Shown piece by piece: positions 49,201 through 60,730 of a stretch of 64,000 bases of DNA. The stretch is from the NCBI RefSeq assembly GCF_046630445.1, contig NC_092338.1, positions 207,659,501-207,723,500 of the forward strand, written 5' to 3'. The stretch is from Rutidosis leptorrhynchoides (taxonomy: Eukaryota; Streptophyta; Magnoliopsida; Asterales; Asteraceae). The first letter of the stretch is position 1; each line of letters starts with the position of its first letter. The notes under the pieces were generated by a model. That model did no database searches. It saw only the letters and a list, made by a program, of their open reading frames with translations, and was not told the DNA's origin. Both the position numbers and the translations under genes were made by a program.

Positions 49201-50714
49201 GCGTCCGAGCATTAAACATCACCATCCACTCCAACCTTAATAGCCAAATTCGGGTAGCTCAAGAGGAGGCTCTTAAAGACAACCACATCGGGCGTGAACT
49301 TTTAAACATTCTCGTCTCTCGATTCGAAGTTAAGAAGAACGGACTTCAATATTACGCCGGAAGAATTTGGGTGCCTAGATACGGCGATTTACGAAACCTC
49401 ATCCTAGACGAAGCCCACAAATCACGATACTCGATTCATCCCGGCGCCAATAAGATGTACCATGACCTTAAAGAACAATATTGGTGGCCGAACATCAAAA
49501 AGGAAGTTGCTAGATACGTTGCCAAATGTTTGACTTGCGCTAAAGTCAAAGCCGAACACCAAAGACCGTCTGGGTTACTTCAACAACCCGAGATCCCGCA
49601 ATGGAAGTGGGAAAGGATCACGATGGATTTTATCACCAAATTACCGAAAACGTCGGGCGGTTATGATACTATTTGGGTCATTGTCGATTGCCTCACCAAA
49701 TCCGCGCACTTTCTCGCCATGAAAGAGACCGACAAAATGGAGAAACTTGCACGACTATACATTAAGGAGATTGTAGCCCGACACGGTGTACCTTTATCGA
49801 TTATCTCCGACCGAGATGGTCGTTTCGTTTCTAGATTTTGGCGTACGTTACAAGAAGCGTTGGGAACGCGTTTGGACATGAGCACCGCATATCATCCCCA
49901 AACCGATGGGCAAAGTGAACGTACAATACAAACCTTAGAGGATATGTTACGAGCCTGCGTTGTTGATTTTGGAAAAGCTTGGGACAATCACTTACCTCTC
50001 ACCGAATTCTCTTACAATAATAGTTATCACGCGAGTATTAAGGCCGCACCTTTTGAAGCGTTATATGGTCGAAAATGTCGCTCTCCTCTTTGTTGGGCCG
50101 AAGTGGGTGACGTGCAAATTTCCGGGCCCAAACTCATTCATGAAACAACCGAAAAGATCCTTCAAATCCGAGATAGGCTTCGGACGGCCCGGAGTCGTCA
50201 CAAATGCTATACCGACAAAAGATGCAAGGACCTCGAATTTCAAGTCGGTGACACCGTCATGTTAAAAGTCGCACCTTGGAAAGGCGTCATCCGTTTTGGG
50301 AAACGTGGGAAACTAAATCCACGGTATGTTGGTCCTTTCGAAATCTTAGAGCGTGTTGGGACCGTTGCGTATCGTTTGGATCTTCCGCCTCAACTAAGCT
50401 CCGTCCATCCTACCTTTCATGTATCTAACTTGAAGAAATGTCTTGCCGAGCCCGATATCGTCGTCCCTCTCGAGGAACTCACTATTAATGACAAACTCCA
50501 CTTTGTGGAGGAACCGGTTGAAATTGTGGACTACGTCGAGAAGGAATTAAAACAAAGCCGGATCCCGATTGTTAAGGTTCGTTGGAACGCCAAAAGGGGA
50601 CCCGAGTTTACTTGGGAAAGAGAAGATCAAATGCAAAAGAAACACCCTCATCTATTCCCGGTTCCGGAATCGTCGGATTCCGAGGAGGAAACAACGATTA
50701 CTACGCCTGCTTAA
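46239..50714 (+). pseudogene. G2 gag-pol polyprotein
   Basis: It starts MAPRRVRRNETPEQALERM. Parts in order: Asn-rich linker (about 46340-46400), Gag capsid-like domain (about 46420-46930), zinc knuckles (about 47080-47280, [12 protein letters not shown] and [14 protein letters not shown]), aspartic protease (about 47340-47640), reverse transcriptase (about 48000-48600, with [14 protein letters not shown] and VFIDDIL), RNase H (about 48790-49190), integrase with its zinc-binding HHCC region and core (about 49430-50050, [15 protein letters not shown]), and a C-terminal chromodomain-like tail (about 50470-50680, [20 protein letters not shown]). About two breaks interrupt it, so it is entered as a relic despite its youth. 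Gag and Pol share one reading frame, as in other Tekay-type chromoviruses. Confidence 0.92.
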
Positions 50715-50749
50715 ATTTCGGGACGAAATTTCTTTTAAGGTGTAGGTAA
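50713..50749 (+). other. G2 3' palindrome and polypurine tract
   Basis: AAATTTCGGGACGAAATTT (50713-50731), then TTTTAAGGTGTAGGTAA before the LTR, equivalent to 8056-8092 in G1. Confidence 0.7.
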
Positions 50750-53127
50750 TGTAACATCCCGCCTTTTTCCGTTTATTTTTCCTTTATACTATTTCAAACT
50801 CCGTTATATGTTTATAACATCTCCCGTTAATACGCGTTTCAAAATATCTTGTGTAGGTAATTTAACGCACCCGATTCAAAGTTGAGGGACTAGTTTTGCC
50901 AAGAGGCCAAAGATTTGACTAGGTCAACTAGTCAAACCTTCAACCTCATCCACTCATCATTTTCTCATTTTCTTTTCTCTTTTCTTCTCCTACTTTCACA
51001 TTTTCTTTCAATTCACCACATCAAGGAATCATCATCCATTTAATTTCTAGCAAGCTTCAATTCAAACAAAATACATATTTGGAATCCTTGCAACATCCTC
51101 TTCGATTCCATACCGATTTCATCAATTTTGGGTAACTTTCTAAAATCACAAATTTTATGTGTTCTTGAGATTTTTGAGTTAAAAGGTTGTTGATTAGTGT
51201 CTATGGCTCAAGTCTAGTATGATTATGTGATTTGTATGCTTGTTCTTGTTATTTTGATGTAACTAGTTCATATTGAAAGATAACATGCTTAACCTTGAGA
51301 TTTGAGTGTTTATATGTTGTTAGATGCTAAGACTTCATGTTTTAATTATGCTCCTAGTGTTACTAGCTTTATTTTGATGTAAAGTTTGATTAAGGAAACC
51401 TCCTAAACTTGATTATGAAATTTGGTGAATTTAGTTTAGGGTTTGATGAACTTGAAATGAATCTTAGATGCATTGAATGATTGCCATGTTGTTTTGTTTG
51501 CGTTTAGTTGTATTGTATGCTTGATTATCTTCAAAACGGCGTATTACACATGTGCATTAATTTCCCGAATCATAATATGGCATTTATGAACTTGGAGTAA
51601 TAAATGATGAGCATTAATGGTGATTTTGATATGAGTTTGTTTGGTTTTAATTGAGTAAATGCGTTTAGTTATTCTCCTTGTCAAATTACCTTTCTAATGA
51701 TATATGATATGCGTTTTAAGTGTTTTCAGTGCATGAGATGTGTTAAATTGTATTTTGGTTCGTGACTTGGACCATTTTTCTGCAAACTGCATGTTTCCCA
51801 GGTATTGCGCGCCGTGCATATACCCGCGCGCCGCGCAGAATTAGAAATCCCAGATGTTTGCCTTCGTGGTTAAGTTCTGACCAGGATTTACACTTGGGTG
51901 CGCGCCGCGCAACCCATAGCGCGCCGCGCATACTGCCCAGCTCATTTTGTCTTTGTTTTTCATGTCACAAAAATGTTTCCCGCTTTACTATAACCCCGTT
52001 TACCATGAAACTTGACTATTATGCTCGTATATGACTTCTCATCATGAGAAAATTGTCGGACACCCGACCCGACCCCGTTGACTTTGACTTTGACCAAGTT
52101 TGACTTTTAGTCAAACTTAACCAAACGATTATACAATCGTTCTAACATGCTTAACTACTTGTGTCATGCATGAAACTTGACAAATTGATCCACGTGCTAT
52201 ATTAATCGAGTCGTAACGAGCCATAGGACTAATTGAACACCTTTGACCCTTCGTGACTATCGTTATTGATACAACCTATTTGTTTAGGTCAAGACTAGCA
52301 TTGTTTCTTGCACGTTTACTTGTCGAAGTACTTTTTGGTTCGTGCATACAAGGTGAGATCATAGTCCCACTTTTACTCTTTTAAACTTACTTTTGGGATG
52401 AGAAAACATAAACGATTCTTTTGAACTAAGTGAACACAAGAACGGGAAAACAAACATTCTACATACGAGTTTAGAACGAAAATCCTCAATCCGATTATCA
52501 TTAGTTACATCAGATGGTGTAAGCGAGAACTTATGTTATATGGCCATATGGGTTGACAACCCTCATCTTTGACGGTTCGCTACCGTCTACGGATGAAATA
52601 TATTTTCGGGAAACAGTGTTGTTCTAGCACTAATTTATGGGGTATTCAACGGACGGAATGTTAAGCTTTGATAATTGGGTGCTCGTGAATATTAACTTTT
52701 AGAATGTACTATGACTTTATCAATATTGCAACTCTTGTGGTTCAGCTTGCTTTTACTCATTTACTTATTTAAACCTATGATTTCACCAACGTTTTCGTTG
52801 ACAGATTCTCTATGTTTTTCTCAGGTCCTTGAACTTAGGTGATACATGCTTCCGCACATACTTTTTGATACTTGCATTGGATGTCGAGTATACTTGCATA
52901 CGTGGAGCGTCTTTTTGGCTATTTTAAACTATGTCGCACGTGTTTCATATGAACAATAACTTTTGTTATGTACTTGTCTTGGGAATTACTTTTGTAAACA
53001 TTGAAACATCCTTTATGAAATGTATGCGACATATTTTCGGTCAAACTTTGTTATAAATACTTATAACCAGGTAATGGGACCATACGTAGACGACGCCGTC
53101 ACTTGACGATTTGTCGGGGTCGCTACA
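50750..53127 (+). repeat. G2 3' LTR
   Basis: It is the same length as the 5' LTR and about 99.6% identical by eye, followed by the CAAAT target duplication. Confidence 0.95.
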
Positions 53128-53132
53128 CAAAT

Positions 53133-53425
53133 GACATTTTTGAAGCAACAAAACAATTGGTCTTCCACTTTTGTGATGAACCCAAGACCCCATATCTAGA
53201 CCCATCACATGAGTTTTTCAAAACAATTCTTCCATCCTTGTCAACCCCGATCACTTCCTTCACAGCCTTTGACAAAACATGAACTTCTTGAGTTGAATCA
53301 ACATGATTAACATTCAAGATACTAAATTGTAAACCATACCCGAGCCACGACCATCAACATCGACCCTATTGTCTGTTGACTTAGTGTTCACGTCATAACA
53401 CAAATCTAGCTCTGATACCACTGAT
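53133..53425 (-). pseudogene. Copia-type relic: primer site and unknown coding segment
   Basis: GCTCTGATACCAC at 53412-53424 is a tRNA-iMet-type primer site on the minus strand, next to an LTR end (TGATAGGATCG, i.e. CGATCCTATCA read on the minus strand). About 95 bases inside, a minus-strand frame from 53317 encodes MNVNHVDSTQEVHVLSKAVK, then VDKDGRIVLKNSCDG and SSQKWKTNCF, reaching the G2 target site. It does not look like a normal copia Gag and I do not recognise it. It is broken by the G2 insertion. Confidence 0.5.
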
Positions 53426-55089
53426 AGGATCGTATAGCGCAACAACATGTCATACAATATAAGCCCAAGAGTTCCTATTCTCTCCAAAACTAATTGGTAG
53501 TAAATGGAGGTTCCCCTAGAATTATAAGCATAATTTTTTTTGTCTCATGATCGACGTGAGATTTTAGTTTGCACCTTTACAAACCTCTCATTAAATCTAA
53601 GTCCCCCTCTTAGGTCTCCCCTCAAATGATAGCTAGGTCCACTCATCATTCCATAATTACGAGGGGTGAATAATTGCTGTTTATTTTATTCTATGTCTAT
53701 ACTCATACATTGTAACCATGAACAAGCCATAGATGTTTTAAATAATGTACTTATTAAATTAAATTGTGATTGAGCATATAGCACGTAATGCCCCGACCTG
53801 TGTGTTTGATATTGTGTGATTGTTGGTCATGGCATTATTAAGCCATTTGGTTATTTAATTTGATTTATTAAAAGGTAAATGAAATCAAAGTTGTATTGTA
53901 TTTATTTTTAATTTCATAGTTTTGTAGTTATGTTTATTTCAAGTTGTAAAAGTACTAGATTAGTTTCTTTTTTATTGTTAAATAAATGTAATAAGATGAA
54001 GATTAAAGATAAAGATGAAACATAGAGTTTGGTTTTGAAGATGGTGCATGGATCAAGTAAACAAAAATGGCGTTCGACACAGATTTTCACTTGCTTCTTG
54101 AATCAAGTGGGAGCTATGAGATTGTCCCTAGTTTGACCTCTTGAACCCATGTCAGTTCATGGGATCAAGCATAAGATTTTTAGGCTAGACTATTTGTGTG
54201 TGATGCATGATTGTGTTTGTTTCGCATGTATATATAATTGTTGATTAATATATATGCTAATGGTTTTTGATGAAAACATTAAATAAAACACATAACGAGT
54301 TTAAAGATTAAAACAGATGATTTTAAAAGTTATACTCTAACAAGTTTAAAAATAAGTGATTTTAAAACTCAAATAATATATATGTGCGACATCTTTTAAA
54401 ACTGTTTAAAAAGGATACACGTTTGTGTATTTGTTATTGTTATATGCTTAAATTTAAATAACAAATTAGACGCATAAACATGATTGACATATATAGTTGG
54501 TTAAATTTATTTTTAACTAATAGTGTACCGAATCTTGTGTGCATGCATTATTTGTTGACACAAATTTTTTTTAAAAACCTGTCAAAAGTCATGTCATCCA
54601 ATGAGTTTGCAAACACTCCTCGTTATTTTTTGATTACGGTGAGACCTGATTAATTATAACCATGGGGTGGATTTTCATAATCGAGTGAGACTGGGGTGAA
54701 TTTTCATAGTTTTCAAATTGGACGACTTAATCGTATTCACGGTGAGACCTGAGTTCGAGGAAAGGATGAGACAAACATGCCAGAAGATAATAGTGGTTTC
54801 ACACATACCTCTAGGTCCCATAAAGATCTAAGGCCCCATTTGGCTCACCGAATCCAATGGGATTTCGGCGAAATTGGAATTGAATTTAAACACACGTCGT
54901 GTCTAAGATTTTCACTTGTAATGCAATTGGTACACGTTACCTACCAATAGACTCCATAACTGCTAGTTGATCAACAGATGTGGCTATGGAACCTCTATGT
55001 GGATCTTAGGATTTCGTAAATTAATTGTTTTAAATATAAAAACTTGGGTAGTTAATTTATTAAAGCTTTATATCGAAAATACTAAATTG
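53426..55089. other. Probable copia LTR and leader sequence, mostly unassigned
   Basis: The left part (about 53426-53660) resembles a minus-strand copia LTR end (AAGCCCAAGAGTTCCTATTCT, then TCTCATGATCGACGTGAGA). The rest is AT-rich without supported genes. GGTGAGACCTGA occurs twice (about 54639 and 54741). GGCCCCATTTGGCTCACCGA at about 54833 recalls a hAT-type transposon end but has no partner that I can find. Confidence 0.4.
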
Positions 55090-56115
55090 AATCTTAATTC
55101 TGTTGTAGATGTCAAACAATCAAAAACGTAAACCAAAACAAAATTCTTTCTTTGTTGGAGAAGGATAAACTCAATGGTTCGAACTTCCTAGACTGGCACC
55201 ATAACAGAGAATTGTTCTCACGCTTGAATAGAAGTTGAACAAAATTTAGAACCCTTATTCGATCCTCCTGCTGGGGTAGTTGATGCTGCTCAACAATATG
55301 TTTATTCAAGGTTGTTCGATGAGCAGGAGAAGTAGGTTAAAAGGGTGAAAAAGAATAAGCTGAATACTTCGTGGAAAGGAAATGGCAAATCATTTGCTAG
55401 GAAAATTATTCCACCTTCTAAGAAGGAAAACTCAGTAGAAGACGCCCAATGTTTTCATTTTGGAAAAGTTGGCCATTAGAGAAGGAATTATCCTATCTAC
55501 CAATCTGAGCTGAGAAATGGCAAAGCTGGTGAGACTACAAAATTAGGTATATTCAATACACAATTATATACTTTTTCTAGTAATTCTTGGATTTTTGATA
55601 GTGGTTGTGGACTTCACATCTGTAACAACATGAAGGGAATGAGATGAAGTAGTAGGCTGAAGAAAGGCACAATGGATTTTCGAATGGGCAATGGAAAACG
55701 AGTTTTTGTTAAAGCTATTGGTTCCTATGAACTTATTTTTCCAAGTGGTCTCATTGTTTTGTAGGAACAATGACATTACGCTCGTAATAATACGAACAAC
55801 ATAGTTTGAAGGATGCTGGTTTTAAACTTGCATATACGCACTTTGATATTTCAGTTTCTAAAGATAATATATTTTTTTATTTTAGTGTTATTCATGTGAT
55901 GGTATTTTTGAAACCGATATGTATGGTGTGACTTCAAAAGAGTATTCTATATATACATGTACCACCAAATGTTTCAAGCAAGACTTGAATAAGACATGTC
56001 TATGACATTGTCGCCTTGGTCATATAAACAAACAACTCATTTCAAAACTCTATTAAAATGGATTTTGGAATCAACTGGCTATGAGTCATTTGATATATGC
56101 GAGTCATGTTTATAT
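55090..56115 (+). mobile_element. Old Ty1/copia gag-pol relic
   Basis: Scattered plus-strand traces include a Gag-like LNGSNFLDW, a zinc-knuckle remnant (CFHFGKVGH), the protease signature WIFDSGCGLHICNN (about 55585-55630), FRMGNGKRV and a pre-integrase remnant. The order is that of copia elements. It is heavily decayed, with many breaks, and no reverse transcriptase is visible. Confidence 0.7.
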
Positions 56116-56312
56116 GTATAACACCCCGTTAAAATCCATTAACGAAATGTTGACTCTGGTCCCAGTGCTTAGCTAGACTTCTATGCAACAGCAACGTTCT
56201 ACAACGGAAGCAATTAATACCTGAGATAAAACATGCAAAACGAGTCAACATAAAGTTGAGTGAATCTACAGGTTCAATTAATAGTTTATCGTACGTCACA
56301 TAAAATAGTTTC
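56116..56312. other. Short flank of LARD B
   Basis: TGTATAACACCCCGTT at 56117 looks like the start of another LTR, but no partner is visible. There is no gene. Confidence 0.3.
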
Positions 56313-57067
56313 TGTGACAACCCGAAAATTTCCAACCAAATTTAAACTTTAATCTTTATATGTTTCCGACACGATAAGCAATATTTGTTAAGTTAAATTT
56401 CAAGAATTTTAAACTATGTTCATACATTCATTCAACCTCGACCAAGTTCCAACGATTCACGAACCATTAAACGAATATGATTATATATGTATATGTGTAT
56501 ATATATTATAACTTGAAACGTAAACAAAATATTAGATTAAATACTTTATATGATTATATCTGTTTCAAAATATTTATCAATGGAATTAGAAGATAAGATC
56601 AAATGATTGAATTATCAGATATATTGAATTATGATTACAAGTCTCTGTTGAAAGGCCCATGTTGATTTGAGAAATCTTTTCATTTTAACAATATTCGGAA
56701 AATGGTAAAGTGATTTATAAATATGAACAAATTGTCAATCATTGAGAACTAGACAAAGGATAGTGGAAGATTTAATCTCATAAAGACTCGATTGATCTAT
56801 TTAGTTTCAAACGTACAAAAACGTTTTCAGTTTAAAAAGAACTTTATTATTAAAACGTATATAACTTTTATAAATATCTAGAACCACTTTTGACAACTCA
56901 TTACTTAACTAGTATGATAAAGATAACTATATTTATATTTTATTTTATTAAATATATATTACGATTTAAATTAATATTATATATATTTATACGCGTATTA
57001 TACGTACATAGTTTTATATTTTTACTATACTTAAACTTTACATTTACTTTATTTTTACTTTACTTTA

Positions 57068-57215
57068 ACTTTAATAATTCATACTTTAATAATTCACTTT
57101 AATAATTCATACTTTAATAATTCACTTTAATAATTCATACTTTAATAATTCACTTTAATAATTCATACTTTAATAATTCACTTTAATAATTCATACTTTA
57201 ATAATTTACTTTAAT
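57068..57215. repeat. 28-bp tandem array
   Basis: About five units of CTTTAATAATTCATA plus CTTTAATAATTCA repeat head to tail, nearly identical, inside the LARD B LTR. Confidence 0.9.
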
Positions 57216-58726
57216 AATTCAAAAATCTATTATAAATAGAATTCAATAGGTTTCATTATTTCATTATTTCATAGAAACTTGAAAATAGTTTTCTCTAAAC
57301 TCTCTCAATCGATTTACATATATATATTTACTCCGTATTATCTCAAGATATTATTAGTATACATAAAATATTACGACGGAGTGATGTCCGAGTGATTTCG
57401 AAGTTGTTTTTTCGAGTGGGATAGGATTAAGGAAATTATGGGTTATAGCTATGGAGGTGATTGAGTATGGTTCATGGGTATGCTCGTGAGGTCAATATAG
57501 TGTTTATCATCTCCGTTGCGTTTACGTACCTTTCCTGCAATATTGAATCTCAATATTGATATGTGAGTACTCATAATTTAATTTTTACATACTAATAGTG
57601 TATCCCTGACTAGTGCTCGAGTATATAGGATTATGCATGCTTGTACTTTTGATATTGCCATTAGATAGGTTATGTTGATTCCTGAATTAGTTACATATAC
57701 GATTGAGATAAGGTATAAGATATGCATGTCGTTGGAAAGCTAGCGAAAAATTGTTGAATTTTGGTTTAAGAATCACTTGAATCCAAGTAACGGTTAGAAA
57801 GTTATGAAATAAACAAATTGCATAATTAATTTCGTAATTAAAATTGCTGATGATAATTAGTGAACTAATTTTCTGGGTTATAAAAAGTGGTTATTTGGAT
57901 TCTACTCGTCGAGTAGATGAATTTTCATATAAAGCACGTCTCGTTTCGTTGAACGGTTGTCAAGTTATGGACAAAAGAAGTTTTGCAAATTTTGATGAAA
58001 TGTCGAAACGGGAACTGAAATTCTCGCTGATCTGCGTTGTTTCATATAAAAAAAAATACCACTGAATTCTTTGCTGTAAGGTCTAACAAACGACTCTGGC
58101 CGTTTGTCAATTCGAGTCTCGACGATTTTTCTAAAAATCATCAAAGTTGACAGTTTGGTCACATTTTAAAATTCTAAAAAGAGCTGAAACTTTTTTTATT
58201 TAAAAATGTCAGTTTTGTATCAGTTGTCATGGTCAGCCTGATATGTGTTTACTCTTGCCAAAAATCATGTTATATCTTTGTGGTAACGAAAATTTGCAGG
58301 CTTTGACCGTTTGTCAATACGAGTTTTGAGGAATTTTCTAAAAATCTCCAAAGTAGGCTACTCGGTCACTTTTGTAAATTTATTAAAGCTGAAAAATTAA
58401 CTTTGAAACGCCGAAAACGCGTTGGCAACTACGAGTTGTCTAGGTTTAGTTTACTTCTGTAATATTTATGCTTAATCTTTTTGGTAATGTGTAACTTTTA
58501 TCTTTGGCCGTTTATCAATCGGAGTTCCGATAATTTTTCTAAAAATAGCTGAAGTGGCCCATTTAGTCATGTTTGACCGAAAATCATTTTTGTACAAGTT
58601 ATTATATATTTGCATGTGACTTCATTTTTACTTTGACCTTTGACTTTTGACTTTAACCTTTGACTTTTGACTTTGAACTTTGACTTTTCCTGTTAACTTT
58701 TCAGTTAACTTTTTGTGTTGATTTTC

Positions 58727-58730
<4 letters not shown>

Positions 58731-58757
<27 letters not shown>
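58731..58757. repeat. Poly-A tract
   Basis: An uninterrupted run of about 27 A within the LARD B LTR, right after the TTGAC cluster. Confidence 0.8.
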
Positions 58758-58760
<3 letters not shown>

Positions 58761-59857
58761 AAAATACTATTTTATGATTATGAAACCATTTGTGTTACGT
58801 TGTTTCACACGTCACCTTTTACTAGAATCTTAATTGAGCATGAGTAATATAACATGTTACTATACTGTAGAGTCAAACTCGAGCTATAGGATAGGATTAC
58901 ACTATGATCTTACCTAAATTGCTATACAAATATTGACCAACATATAAATATATATAATTAATATAGGTTCGTGAATGCGAGGCCAACCTTGCACTTGTTC
59001 AATGACGTTATATGTATTTTTACTACGAAATACAGTATGGTGAGTTTCATTTGCCTTTTTACCCTTTATATTTTTGGGACTGAGAATACATGCGCTTTTA
59101 TAAATGTTTGACGAAATAGACACAAGTAATTGAAACTACATTATGTGGTTGAATTATCGAAATCAAATATGCCCCTTTTTATTAAAGTCTGGTAATCTAA
59201 GAATTAGGGAACAGACACCCTAATCGACGCGAATCCTAAAGATAGATCTATTGGGCCTAACAAACCCCATCCAAAGTACCAGATGCTTTAGTACTTCGAA
59301 ATTTATATCATGTCCGAAGGAGGATCCCGGAATGATAGGGGATATTCTTATATGCATATTGTTAATGTCGGTTACCAGGTGTTCACTATATGAATGATTA
59401 TTTTTGTCTCTATGCATGGGACGTATATTTATGAGAACTGGAAATGAAATTCTTGTGGTCTATTAAAATGATGGAAATAAATGATTATGATAAACTAATG
59501 AACTCACCAACCTTTTGGTTGACACTTTAAAGCATGTTTATTCTCAGGTGTTAAAGAAATCTTACGCTGTGCATTTGCTCATTTTAAAGATATTACTTGG
59601 AGTCTTTCATAGCATATTTCGAAGAACGTTGCATTCGAGTCATTGAGTTCATCAAAGATTATTATTAAATCAATTTATAGTTGGATAGTGGATATTATGA
59701 AATGGTATGCATGCCTGTCAATTTTTGATGTAAAGAAAGATTGTCTTTTAAAAACGAATGCAATGTTTGTAAAATGTATCATATAGAGGTCAAATACCTC
59801 GCAATGTAATCAACTATTGTGAATCGTTTATAACGTATATGAACGGGTTCTTTCAGT

Positions 59858-59869
59858 TGGAATCAGAGC
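59858..59869 (+). other. LARD B primer binding site
   Basis: TGGAATCAGAGC follows the LTR end by two bases, one change from the tRNA-iMet-type site of G1 and G2. Confidence 0.75.
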
Positions 59870-60292
59870 GGTGGTCTTAGCGAACCAGGTCTGCATTAGT
59901 GTGTCTAACAGATAAGTCGATAGGATGCATTAGTGAGTCTGGACTTCGACCGTGTCTGCATGTTAATAGTTTTGCTTATCATTTTGTGTCAAAAATTAAC
60001 TACTTATCATCCTCAGGAAATTACCTGCTTATCATTTTTAGTCTAAGACACGTCTTGCTGCATTGATTGCATGAATAGTGTATAGACAAAAATTCATATC
60101 TTAGCGTATCTGCTAAATCATATCTTATCGTATCTATTACTGTAAACGTTGCCTGATATATCTCGTAAATTCCTCCATAATTTACGAAATCTTTTGTTCT
60201 ATATATATGGATATTCTATGTAATTAGAATACCATCCGATAACCGAAAATCATTTCATATCGAAAAAAAAAATCCTTATTCAATCGTACGAA

Positions 60293-60727
60293 ATGGAATT
60301 CATCATTAATTCAAGTTCCTCGGATTTCGAAATGGAATCCCACTCCAGCTCCGAAAGCAGTGTGACCGGAATAGATCAACCAATCATTCATCACCTATTC
60401 TGGATGAATTGGGGATGGGTTCGTAGCCTCCTCAATCATTGGAGACAAGAAGAAGGTGATCCCTTCCATCCACCACATTGCCCTCTTGACGAAGAACCTG
60501 AAGCACTTACCGGCGAACCTGTCCGAAACACCATTTTCTCGCTCATTTCCAGAGTATCTCGTCACGATTATATATTACATCAAATTTTAGATTTTATTTA
60601 TCCGCTCGTCCGAACCGACAATCACCCCAGTGTAATAGAAGAAGTCAACGAGCTTCGCGCTCGGGTAGTGGCTTTGGAGAATATGGTGCAGAGATTACAA
60701 ACACCAGCAGCAGCATCAGCAGCATAA
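60293..60727 (+). CDS. LARD B short Gag-like protein
   Basis: An open frame of 144 residues starts MEFIINSSSSDFEMESHSSS, with an acidic Ser-rich N-terminus (residues 1-28), a Trp-rich segment (FWMNWGWVRSLLNHW), a conserved core (EALTGEPVRNTIFSLISRVSRHDYIL) and a C-terminal coiled-coil-like helix (IEEVNELRARVVALENMVQ). About 75% identity over 83 residues with the LARD A copy marks it as the family's real product. It begins about 420 bases after the primer site. It lacks a zinc knuckle and the usual capsid motifs, so a packaging or nucleocapsid-assembly role is only a guess. I do not recognise a named family. Confidence 0.55.
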   Translation: MEFIINSSSSDFEMESHSSSESSVTGIDQPIIHHLFWMNWGWVRSLLNHWRQEEGDPFHPPHCPLDEEPEALTGEPVRNTIFSLISRVSRHDYILHQILDFIYPLVRTDNHPSVIEEVNELRARVVALENMVQRLQTPAAASAA

Positions 60728-60730
60728 CCA

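Larger units (their letters stand above)
43437..53127 (+). mobile_element. G2: young Ty3/gypsy Tekay-like LTR retrotransposon, nearly whole
   Basis: LTRs of exactly 2378 bases each (43437-45814 and 50750-53127) are flanked by the 5-bp duplication CAAAT (43432-43436 and 53128-53132). The primer site, gag-pol, palindrome and polypurine tract are all in place. Comparing the LTRs by eye gives about nine differences (about 0.4%), or about 150,000 years. The coding region looks nearly whole, with about two breaks. Family assignment is as for G1, from which it differs as a subfamily. Confidence 0.95.
56313..59855 (+). repeat. LARD B 5' LTR
   Basis: It starts TGTGACAACCCGAAAATTTCC and ends GAACGGGTTCTTTCA; 3.5 kb. 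It includes a 28-bp tandem array, a six-copy TTGAC cluster (58631-58686) and an A-tract (about 58731-58757). The last 900 bases match LARD A 16975-17912. Open frames inside are not genes. Confidence 0.85.

Noticed and set aside
54833-54852. hAT transposon end (GGCCCCATTTGG)
   Set aside because: No matching inverted end or 8-bp duplication was found, so it is not called as an element.
57068-57215. CRISPR-like array
   Set aside because: The repeats are directly adjacent, with no unique spacers; it is a simple tandem array in plant DNA.
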